Of a stretch of 7,502 nucleotides of DNA, positions 1-5,235 are shown piece by piece. Under the pieces are notes generated by a model, which saw nothing but the letters and a program-made list of their open reading frames with translations, had not been told where the DNA came from and did not search any database. The DNA comes from Acidimicrobiales bacterium. Lineage in GTDB: Bacteria; Actinomycetota; Acidimicrobiia; Acidimicrobiales; Poriferisodalaceae. Numbering within the stretch: position 1 is the first letter of the stretch; each line of letters starts with the position of its first letter. The position numbers and the translations under genes were made by a program. The DNA is taken from NCBI GenBank assembly GCA_020439485.1, contig JAGQSP010000189.1:1-7502 (forward strand), read 5' to 3'.

Positions 1-1
1 G

Positions 2-196
2 CCGCCTGAGGTTCCCCGCTCCTATCTGGTCGGCGGAACGCAGGAGCAGTGGTTCTTCGACAACGCGACGAGGTGGGCGGACGCACTCAGCGATGCGGGT
101 GGAGACGTCGTCATCGAACAACGCAACGGAGAGCACGGCGGCGAGTTCTGGTACGACGAGATCCCCCGGATGATCGCCTGGGCATTCACACGCTGA
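2..196 (+). CDS. Alpha/beta-hydrolase, C-terminal fragment (5' end outside window)
   Basis: An open frame entering from the left edge encodes 64 residues and ends in TGA at 194-196. It starts PPEVPRSYLVGGTQEQWFFD and ends near GEHGGEFWYDEIPRMIAWAF. This is the usual C-terminal layout of alpha/beta hydrolases (esterase or dienelactone-hydrolase type): a beta strand followed by a Gly-rich turn where the catalytic acid normally sits (here GTQEQ, perhaps using Glu), a helix, then a strand leading to the catalytic His in the GEHGGEFW segment. The nucleophile elbow lies outside the window, so substrate and subfamily cannot be named. The next gene starts 40 nt downstream on the same strand but appears to have its own promoter. 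Family assignment is inferred from fold pattern only. Confidence 0.7.
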   Translation, partial: PPEVPRSYLVGGTQEQWFFDNATRWADALSDAGGDVVIEQRNGEHGGEFWYDEIPRMIAWAFTR

Positions 197-224
197 CGCC
201 AAGCCACGGACCACGGCACCGCTG

Positions 225-230
225 TACGCT
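225..230 (+). promoter_or_regulatory. Candidate -10 box (TACGCT) for a leaderless transcript
   Basis: TACGCT matches the actinobacterial -10 pattern TANNNT. Its last T is followed by exactly 6 nt before the GTG at 237, which puts the transcription start on the first base of that codon. No Shine-Dalgarno sequence is visible before this GTG, which also fits a leaderless mRNA. No convincing -35 box is seen. Confidence 0.45.
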
Positions 231-236
231 CGGCGC

Positions 237-1223
237 GTGTCCGACGACAGCGAAGTCATCGAGTGGGTTGCCGATTCCGATCCGGCGCTGCAGTGGCAGG
301 TCGCGCGCGACCTGCTCGACGCACCCGAGGTCGAGTGGGCGTCGATTCGCTCACGCATCGAGACCGAAGGTGTGGGAGCCGCGCTGTTGTCTCTGCAGGG
401 CTCCGACGGCCAGTGGTCTGGGGGAGCGTTCGTGCCCGGCGGCTACGACTGGAGCCGAATGCAGGAAGAGGGCCAGCCGTGGACCGCTACCACCTGGGCG
501 CTGACGCAGCTTCGTGAGTTGGGGTGGGATCCTTCTTCGCCCCGAGCTCGCGAGACGGTTCGGCTGGTGGGTGAGAACGCCCGCTGGGACCACGATGGCC
601 AGCCATATTGGTCGGGCGAGGTCGAGGAGTGCATCAACGGCCGGACGGTTGCCGACGGTGCGTACTTCGGTGTCGACGTCGCCCCGATCGTCTCGCGACT
701 GGTAGGCGAGTCTCAGCCCGACGGCGGGTGGAACTGCGAACGGTGCAACGGATCGATCAGGTCGTCGTTCGCCACCACAATCAACGTGCTGGAGGGCTTG
801 CTCGAATTCGAGCAAGCGACCGGCGGCACAGCCGAGTCGCGCGCTGCTCGGCGGCGGGGCGAGGAGTACTTGCTGCATCGTCGTCTGTTCCTCCGGGCCT
901 CTACCGGTGAGCCTGCCGACGCGCAGTTCCTGTCGCTGACATACCCGACCCGCTGGAGGTACGACGTCCTCCGGGCGCTCGACTATTTCCGGTCCGCAGC
1001 TCGAGCCGATGGCATGGCCCCCGATGAGCGTCTCGCGGAGGCGATCGAGCTGGTGCGTTCAAAACGCGACGAAGCCGGTCGATGGCGCATGGATTGGAAG
1101 CCCCGTGGGCCGACGTTGCTAGACCTGGACGAAGGGCCAGGCCACGCATCTCGCTGGATCACCCTGCGAGCACTTCGAGTCCTGCGCTGGTGGGACGACC
1201 ACCACGACAGGCGCGCCAGCTAG
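237..1223 (+). CDS. Squalene-cyclase-like / prenyltransferase-fold (alpha/alpha-barrel) protein
   Basis: A 328-residue protein starting at GTG 237. QW-like motifs of the squalene-cyclase/prenyltransferase alpha-alpha barrel superfamily appear at about residues 54-60 (QGSDGQW), 160-165 (QPDGGW) and 277-283 (RDEAGRW). The intervening helical segments include TTWALTQLRELGW (84-97) and ATTINVLEGLLEFEQA (179-194). Cys132 and the Cys167/Cys170 pair lie near the second repeat. It is about half the length of a hopene cyclase (~630 aa) and shows no DXDD-type acid motif, so it may not be a triterpene cyclase; such proteins are often just labelled 'squalene cyclase'. There is no signal peptide or membrane segment, so it is probably cytosolic. 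The start is supported by the -10 box at leaderless spacing. It converges on the HNH gene, and the two stop codons overlap. Substrate unknown. Confidence 0.75.
   Translation: MSDDSEVIEWVADSDPALQWQVARDLLDAPEVEWASIRSRIETEGVGAALLSLQGSDGQWSGGAFVPGGYDWSRMQEEGQPWTATTWALTQLRELGWDPSSPRARETVRLVGENARWDHDGQPYWSGEVEECINGRTVADGAYFGVDVAPIVSRLVGESQPDGGWNCERCNGSIRSSFATTINVLEGLLEFEQATGGTAESRAARRRGEEYLLHRRLFLRASTGEPADAQFLSLTYPTRWRYDVLRALDYFRSAARADGMAPDERLAEAIELVRSKRDEAGRWRMDWKPRGPTLLDLDEGPGHASRWITLRALRVLRWWDDHHDRRAS
796..817. repeat. 22-bp perfect palindrome inside the cyclase-like gene
   Basis: The half-site GCTTGCTCGAA (796-806) is followed immediately by its exact reverse complement (807-817), with no spacer and no mismatch. 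Symmetry stops at 795/818. It falls in codons 187-194 (Gly-Leu-Leu-Glu-Phe-Glu-Gln-Ala) of the squalene-cyclase-like gene. It could be a dimeric regulator site or fold as an RNA hairpin. No function is shown. Confidence 0.9.
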
Positions 1224-1247
1224 TCGACTTCGTTGTCGTGGCGCCTG
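1202..1247. terminator. Possible bidirectional terminator hairpins at convergent gene ends
   Basis: CCACGACA (1202-1209) pairs with TGTCGTGG (1234-1241). An overlapping alternative pairs CAGGCGC (1208-1214) with GCGCCTG (1241-1247). Both enclose the shared CTAG stop at 1220-1223 and the palindrome AGTCGACT (1222-1229). There is no T-tract on either side, so classical intrinsic termination is not supported. Placement around the converging stops is the main argument. Confidence 0.25.
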
Positions 1248-2239
1248 CGGTGGCATGGGCTGCAGCGGAGCTGGAGTTCGTCGGTGTGGGTGCGTCGGGT
1301 TTGGTGCCACGGCGGGTTGTGGTCGAAGGTCAGCAGATCCGATCGCCCACAGTCGATGCAGGCGCGATCGCGTTCTTTGACGAGCCGCTTCTGGCGCTTG
1401 TTCGGCAGGCGGCGCCGGGTGGAGGCGTTTACGGGTTTGCGATCTGCGCCGTGGATGAGGAGCCGCACAAACGACCGGTCGAGAACGCGGGCGACAGCCG
1501 ATTCGGTCACGGGTGTGCCGTCGTCGAGCGTGCACCCGTCGCCGCGGACATGGACCACGACCTCGTAGTCGATGTTGCCCCGCCCACCCCCGCCGGTGCC
1601 GTCGATGAGGCGGGCCAGGGCGTCGTGGCGCTGCTGGGCAACCGTTGGCCAGGTGCCGTCGGGCTCTCGCTCGAGCTTGGCGCGCATGACCTCGCTGTCG
1701 ATGGCAGCCTGAAGGGCTCCGCCGATGATGCCGTTGGTGCGGATGGTGGTGGTGCGTGTGCCGTCGGCGTGATTGCGGATGTGCACCGAACGGTCTCGCC
1801 GATGGCGAGCGTCTATGACCTCGCCGGGCTCGTTGACCATGGTCCAGGCCGCTATGGCTTCCGGAAGGTTTGCCGCTGGAACTCGCTCGGCCAGATCGAG
1901 AAGCTCGGCCTCGTTCTCGGCGGTGAGGTATCGGGTGAGGACCTGGATCTTGGCGTAGCTGAGCCTGCCTTCGGCAAATGCGCTCGCGGACGGACCAAAT
2001 GCGCCGAGAGTGCGACCGATGCGTATCCACTCACGCACAGTGCTGGGAGCGACGTCGAGGCGTTCGGCAAGCCAATGGGCAGCCGACGGAGCACCTTGGG
2101 CGATCCACACGGGACCGTCGGCGAATCTCGCCGACCCGATGCACAGGTCGAAGTGGCCGCGGGAGATTCGCCTTCCGAGCTCGACCAGGCCTTGAGCCAC
2201 CCTCGTCTCGGTCGCGAGTTGCTCTACATCGACCATCAT
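1220..2239 (-). CDS. DUF222 / 13E12-type HNH endonuclease domain protein
   Basis: A 339-residue protein. The N-terminal ~two thirds is DUF222-like helical sequence, including VAPSTVREWIRIGRTLGAF and a segment resembling the family core around RLSYAKIQVLTRYL. The C-terminus is an HNH nuclease: CIDC (Cys294, Cys297), DH at 306-307, then CSPCH (Cys326, Cys329, His330) and His334. The position usually occupied by the central Asn of HNH (NLxxLC) appears to be Glu321 (ELQLRC), so activity should not be assumed. The frame is open back to an ATG at 2350, but the ATG at 2239 follows GAGGGG at good spacing, and the extra residues are not family-like. Such genes occur in many copies in actinomycetes, and the mycobacterial 13E12 repeats host phage integration; their biological role is poorly known. 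It is divergent from the TIGR03086-like gene. Confidence 0.88.
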   Translation of the reverse strand: MMVDVEQLATETRVAQGLVELGRRISRGHFDLCIGSARFADGPVWIAQGAPSAAHWLAERLDVAPSTVREWIRIGRTLGAFGPSASAFAEGRLSYAKIQVLTRYLTAENEAELLDLAERVPAANLPEAIAAWTMVNEPGEVIDARHRRDRSVHIRNHADGTRTTTIRTNGIIGGALQAAIDSEVMRAKLEREPDGTWPTVAQQRHDALARLIDGTGGGGRGNIDYEVVVHVRGDGCTLDDGTPVTESAVARVLDRSFVRLLIHGADRKPVNASTRRRLPNKRQKRLVKERDRACIDCGRSDLLTFDHNPPWHQTRRTHTDELQLRCSPCHRRRHDNEVD

Positions 2240-2284
2240 TTCTTGCCCCTCACCGTTGTTTCTGCTGCCTTTGGTGGCTCTGAC

Positions 2285-2308
2285 CGCTTTTGGCGTAGGC
2301 CAAAAGCG
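2285..2308. repeat. Perfect 10-bp inverted repeat, 4-nt loop, upstream of HNH gene
   Basis: CGCTTTTGGC (2285-2294), loop GTAG, then GCCAAAAGCG (2299-2308). It lies 45 nt before the HNH start codon. If transcribed it would be a stable hairpin in the HNH leader; as DNA it could be an operator or a nuclease/recombinase recognition site. No T-tract follows on the minus strand, so a terminator is less likely. Confidence 0.8.
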
Positions 2309-2386
2309 TACTGAGGGGGTGGGACAGCAAATAAGGACCCCAAACAGCACAAGAAGTAGTGAGGTGACATCGGAGGGTGAAATCCG

Positions 2387-2402
2387 TCCGTTCGCGAACG
2401 GA
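2387..2402. promoter_or_regulatory. 16-bp perfect palindrome, candidate operator
   Basis: TCCGTTCG (2387-2394) is followed directly by its exact reverse complement CGAACGGA (2395-2402). It sits 32 nt upstream of the GTG at 2435, where an operator for that gene would be expected. It resembles a dimeric regulator site, but it does not fit the actinobacterial LexA box, which has a 4-nt gap between CGAAC and GTTCG in the opposite orientation. The regulator is unknown. Confidence 0.55.
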
Positions 2403-2434
2403 AATCAGGACCGAGTCTGGAAAGAGGCCATGCC

Positions 2435-3109
2435 GTGGACACTTTGATTCAGCACCATGGCGGCATGAACGCACAAACGATCCCTGAACACCGAGGCGAC
2501 ACTGATCCCCGAGTCCTCATCGGTCGCGCCGTCGAAACCGCCGGCTCCGTAATCGGCGCAGTTCGACCCGATCAGTTGGACTCACCGACGCCGTGCACAG
2601 AGATGGACGTCCGCGCCATGCTCGGCCACCTCGTCGGCGTCATCGACCGCATCGCGGCGCTGGGGCGAGGGGAAGACCCCTTTGCCGCGGTGGATGTTTC
2701 TGCCCCAGACGATGGCTGGTCCGACACCTGGACGGCATCGGTTCGCAGCCTCGTCGATGCCTGGCAGGACGATGCCGTGCTCGACCAGCCGATGGAGCTG
2801 CCCTGGATCCAGGGCGATGGCGCCAAGGTGCTCTCTTCGTATTACTCCGAGCTGACCGTTCACACGTGGGACCTGGCCGTGGCAACTGGCCAGCGGCCGG
2901 TCTGGGACGATGACGTGGTGTCAGCGGCTCTGGAAACCGGCAGCTTTCTCCCCGCCGAGAATCGGTTGGCCCTGTTCGAGGAGATCTCCGCAGCAATGGG
3001 CCTCGACGAGGTGGGGGTGCCGTTCGCCGATGCGATCCAGACGTCTGATGATGCTCCGGCCATCGACCGCCTGGTCGCCTGGAACGGTCGCGACCCCGGC
3101 TGGGGCTAG
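2435..3109 (+). CDS. TIGR03086-type metal-binding protein (mycothiol-dependent maleylpyruvate isomerase / DinB superfamily)
   Basis: A 224-residue protein. The family N-terminal signature appears as TPCTEMDVRAMLGHLVG (52-68), with a likely metal ligand His65. A second metal site ELTVHTWDLA has Glu139 and His143 in an E-x3-H arrangement, as in the corynebacterial maleylpyruvate isomerase. The C-terminus DRLVAWNGRDPGW is typical of TIGR03086. Members are cytosolic, bind a divalent metal and are thought to act on or with thiols such as mycothiol; the reaction of this one is unknown. The GTG at 2435 has AAAGAGG 7 nt upstream. An in-frame ATG at 2465 would give a protein 10 residues shorter, starting nearer the usual family N-terminus, but its ribosome site is poor. 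The stop overlaps phaC's stop on the other strand. Confidence 0.83.
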   Translation: MDTLIQHHGGMNAQTIPEHRGDTDPRVLIGRAVETAGSVIGAVRPDQLDSPTPCTEMDVRAMLGHLVGVIDRIAALGRGEDPFAAVDVSAPDDGWSDTWTASVRSLVDAWQDDAVLDQPMELPWIQGDGAKVLSSYYSELTVHTWDLAVATGQRPVWDDDVVSAALETGSFLPAENRLALFEEISAAMGLDEVGVPFADAIQTSDDAPAIDRLVAWNGRDPGWG

Positions 3110-4182
3110 CTGTGCTGGTCGATCCAGTCGACCATGGCCGGTACGCCCTTCTTGTGAGCAGTGCGACCGATGAACAGCCCGACATGCCCGGCGCTCAGCT
3201 CGAGGTCGGTCACATCGTCAGAGCCGAGCAACCCGCTGAGGGGCCGGGTTGCGTCGGCGGGCACGATGTGATCCTTGGTCCCGAAGACGTTCAGGAACGG
3301 AACCTCGATGTCGTTCAGCGATACCCGTCGCCCGGCCAGCTCGAGCTTGTCGGTCATGAACCCGTTGTCCTTGGCGAGCATCTGGGTCGTCTGGCGAAAC
3401 GCGCGGCCGGCAAAGGGAATCTGATCGTTGCCCCACATGGTCATGGCGTTGTGAGCGGCCACGTAGTCGTCATTCCACAGGTTGGCCAGCAGGTTCATGT
3501 TCGCCGACAGCTCTGCCATGGGCGTCAGGGACCGAATGGCGTCGCCGATGACGTTGCCGGGAACATTGCCCGATTCGTCGGTGACCAGATCGGGGTCGAA
3601 GTTGCCGCTTCCGACTCGAAGCTGCGCCGGCATCTTGTTGTTGTCGACCGGGGTCGCCAGAGCGATCAGGGTGTTGATGGGGTCGTTGGGGTGTGCGGCG
3701 GCGTACAGCAGGGCCAAGACACCGCCAAAGCAATAGCCGAGCACGTTCGCGTTGTCGGCGCCGCTGAGGTTTGTGGCAAACCGAACGATCTCGGGCAGGT
3801 ACTGATCGCTATAGGTCTCCAGGCCGTTGTCGGCATCGGCAGCATCTGGGATGCCCCACTCGACCAGGTACACGTCGAGGCCCCTGTCGAGGAGCACCTC
3901 GACCACCGAGTTGCCAGGAACCAGATCGAAGATGTAGCTGCGGTTGACCAGGCTGTGAACCAGGATCAGTGGTGGGCCGCCCCGCCGCTTGTCGCTGCGA
4001 TAGCGCCACAACTCGACCTTGTCGCGCTGCCACACCGTGTCCTTGGGAGTGCTGGCCAGCGGCGGTCGGTCCATCCGGGCGTAGTGCAGCAGCCCGTTGC
4101 GGAACCCCTTGACCGTTCGGGTTGCAGACGTCGACATGCGCTCGACGAGGTCGGCCACCGGGTCCTTCGAGCCCTCACTCAT
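3106..4182 (-). CDS. phaC: Class III poly(3-hydroxyalkanoate) synthase catalytic subunit PhaC
   Basis: A 358-residue alpha/beta-hydrolase-fold synthase that polymerises 3-hydroxyacyl-CoA, typically 3-hydroxybutyryl-CoA, into PHA at granule surfaces. The lipase-like box GYCFGG (149-154) carries nucleophile Cys151. GTKDHIVP gives Asp304 and AGHVGL gives His333. These are shifted by exactly +2 from the Cys149/Asp302/His331 triad of the Allochromatium vinosum class III enzyme (355 aa). LVHSLVN (74-80) matches the oxyanion-side motif, and WGNDQIPFAG lies at 250-259. Length supports class III (or the similar class IV), not the ~560-600 aa class I/II enzymes. An in-frame ATG exists at 4209, but the ATG at 4182 has AAGGG 8 nt upstream and is preferred. 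It overlaps the upstream small subunit by 8 nt, implying translational coupling, and its stop overlaps the convergent gene's stop. No phaA/phaB is in the window. Confidence 0.93.
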   Translation of the reverse strand: MSEGSKDPVADLVERMSTSATRTVKGFRNGLLHYARMDRPPLASTPKDTVWQRDKVELWRYRSDKRRGGPPLILVHSLVNRSYIFDLVPGNSVVEVLLDRGLDVYLVEWGIPDAADADNGLETYSDQYLPEIVRFATNLSGADNANVLGYCFGGVLALLYAAAHPNDPINTLIALATPVDNNKMPAQLRVGSGNFDPDLVTDESGNVPGNVIGDAIRSLTPMAELSANMNLLANLWNDDYVAAHNAMTMWGNDQIPFAGRAFRQTTQMLAKDNGFMTDKLELAGRRVSLNDIEVPFLNVFGTKDHIVPADATRPLSGLLGSDDVTDLELSAGHVGLFIGRTAHKKGVPAMVDWIDQHS

Positions 4183-4495
4183 CTTCGTCACCCTTCTGGT
4201 CGAGGCCATCGATCTTGGCTTCGAATTCGTCCAGCCGCTTGTTCAAGAGCCTGATCTGGCGTTCGAGACCGGCGATCTGGTTGGAGACATCTCTGACGTC
4301 TGTACCCGAAGGCAGGTTCACAGCGTGAAGCTGTCGCTTGATGAAGGTGGCTACGTCGTCTCGGGCACGCTTTTGAACCGCCCGGCCCAAAGTGATCGCT
4401 TCGATCACATCGGGGTTGGCAAGCGCCTTTTGCAGCGGGGGAGCCACCTGCTCTTCGACAGCGTCGTATGTCTTCTTCCAGATGGGCGGTTCCAT
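4175..4495 (-). CDS. Small PhaE/PhaR-like PHA synthase partner (or phasin-like protein)
   Basis: A 106-residue acidic-tailed protein encoded directly before phaC and overlapping it by 8 nt. The central NLPSGTDVRDVSNQIAGLE (60-78) resembles the conserved C-terminal 'LP(S/T)xxDV' plus coiled-coil segment of PhaE, PhaR and PHA granule-associated phasins. Residues ~66-97 have heptad character (coiled coil), followed by the polar tail DQKGDEDE. There is no signal peptide or transmembrane helix. Class III and IV synthases need a second subunit (PhaE or PhaR), and the position is right for it, so I infer a synthase partner. It is far shorter than PhaE (~350 aa) and shorter than PhaR (~200 aa); a phasin is the main alternative. 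No strong Shine-Dalgarno precedes the ATG, but a -10 box lies at leaderless spacing. Confidence 0.72.
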   Translation of the reverse strand: MEPPIWKKTYDAVEEQVAPPLQKALANPDVIEAITLGRAVQKRARDDVATFIKRQLHAVNLPSGTDVRDVSNQIAGLERQIRLLNKRLDEFEAKIDGLDQKGDEDE

Positions 4496-4501
4496 GAGGA
4501 A

Positions 4502-4507
4502 AGCCTA
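4502..4507 (-). promoter_or_regulatory. Candidate -10 box (TAGGCT) for a leaderless phaE-like/phaC mRNA
   Basis: On the minus strand TAGGCT matches TANNNT and ends exactly 6 nt before the A of the ATG at 4495, the spacing expected when transcription begins on the start codon. The ATG has no good ribosome site, in agreement. No -35 match is evident. It would drive the small subunit and phaC together. Confidence 0.45.
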
Positions 4508-4530
4508 GTGCTGGCGTACTGGGGCGCGCT

Positions 4531-4571
4531 CGGCCGACCGACCCGGAGACTCGAGACTGCCGGTCAGGCCG
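4531..4571 (-). terminator. Possible terminator hairpin after the ABC ATPase gene
   Basis: CGGCCGACCG (4531-4540) pairs with CGGTCAGGCCG (4561-4571), giving 10 bp with one bulged A and a 20-nt loop. It includes the ATPase stop codon and lies upstream of the phaE-like promoter. There is no T-tract, so it could only be a U-less actinobacterial terminator. It would separate the ABC and PHA operons. Confidence 0.3.
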
Positions 4572-5235
4572 CGGCGCCGGTGTCGCTGACGAGTTCGCCC
4601 TCGGCGAGTGTTATGACCCGATCGAACGCCTGCATCACAGCGTCGTCGTGGGTGGCGACGATGACCGTGCCACCACCCGCCTTGACCTGGGCCAACAGGT
4701 CGAGCAGCGTCTGCTTGCCCTTCGCGTCGAGACCCGAGAACGGCTCGTCGATCAGCAGCAGCCGATACGGGCGGCAAACCGCAACGGTCAGGCCGGCCTT
4801 CTGGCGAAGTCCGCGGCTGAAGTCGGTCGGCAGATCGTCGATTCGCTTCTCGAGCCCGAAGGCCTCCAACAGTGCGTCGGTGTGCTGCTCGGCGGGCGTG
4901 GTTCCGTGAAGTCGGCTCAGGTATTCGAGGTGCTCGCCCAGGCTCAGGTCGTCGTAGAAAACCGGGGTGTCGGGCACGTACGAGACCGTGGCGCGAGATT
5001 CTTCGTCGCCGGCCGGTCCACCGGTTATGGCCACCCAGCCTTCGGTGGCCTCGATGAGTCCGGCTATGAGCGAAAGCAATGTCGATTTGCCAGAGCCGTT
5101 GTGTCCAACCAGTGCCACCGTCTCGCCGAAGCCGATCTCGAGGTCGATCGGGCCCAGGGCGCGGGTGGATCCATAGTCCTTCGTGAGTGCATGGCACTCG
5201 AGAAGCGGGCGGGGTCGACGCTTTGGTTCGTTCAC
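4564..5235 (-). CDS. ABC transporter ATP-binding protein (ABC-2 type exporter-like)
   Basis: A 223-residue ATPase that powers the permease encoded just upstream. Walker A is GHNGSGKST (44-52), the signature is the variant FSRGLRQK (139-146) in place of LSGGQ, Walker B is LLLIDEPFSGLD (159-170) with Glu164, and the H-loop is His196 (ATHDD). The Q-loop region reads SYVPDTPVFYDDLSLGEHL; the usual Gln is replaced (Asp89), as seen in EcsA-like exporter ATPases. The start is GTG at 5235, which overlaps the permease TGA as GTGA and has GGGAGG about 9 nt upstream, within the permease C-terminal codons. The frame reads further upstream, but that lies inside the permease gene. The substrate is unknown. 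ABC-2 type exporters move lipids, polysaccharides, drugs or peptides, and nothing here distinguishes among them. Confidence 0.92.
   Translation of the reverse strand: MNEPKRRPRPLLECHALTKDYGSTRALGPIDLEIGFGETVALVGHNGSGKSTLLSLIAGLIEATEGWVAITGGPAGDEESRATVSYVPDTPVFYDDLSLGEHLEYLSRLHGTTPAEQHTDALLEAFGLEKRIDDLPTDFSRGLRQKAGLTVAVCRPYRLLLIDEPFSGLDAKGKQTLLDLLAQVKAGGGTVIVATHDDAVMQAFDRVITLAEGELVSDTGAAA

Larger units (their letters stand above)
2240..2434. other. Divergent intergenic region (HNH gene / TIGR03086 gene)
   Basis: These 195 nt separate two divergent genes and must hold the start signals for both. No credible coding frame is visible. Two symmetric elements stand out (2285-2308 and 2387-2402). 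A ribosome binding site for the HNH gene (GAGGGG, minus strand) lies just before its ATG, and AAAGAGG at 2421-2427 precedes the GTG at 2435 by 7 nt. A TANNNT-type hexamer (TACGCT, minus strand, 2310-2305) abuts the first hairpin and could be a -10 box for the HNH gene. No clear -35 box is seen. Confidence 0.6.

Noticed and set aside
1082..2314. 410-residue open frame on the plus strand opposite the HNH gene
   Set aside because: It overlaps a recognisable DUF222/HNH protein on the other strand, has no family-like motifs, and long antisense frames are common in high-GC DNA.
2240..2350. N-terminal extension of the HNH gene to the ATG at 2350
   Set aside because: It would translate through the hairpin, is not DUF222-like, and a good ribosome site directly precedes the ATG at 2239.
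2430..2447. Six-codon upstream frame overlapping the GTG at 2435
   Set aside because: The ribosome site is only 2 nt from its ATG, and the same AGAGG is well spaced for the GTG of the real gene.
3116..3134. 7-bp hairpin (TGGTCGA, loop TCCAG, TCGACCA) near the convergent stops
   Set aside because: It is short, lies within phaC codons, and has no T-tract on either strand, so it does not support a terminator.
3112..4254. 380-residue open frame opposite phaC
   Set aside because: The minus strand encodes a clear PhaC with an intact catalytic triad; the plus frame is its antisense shadow.
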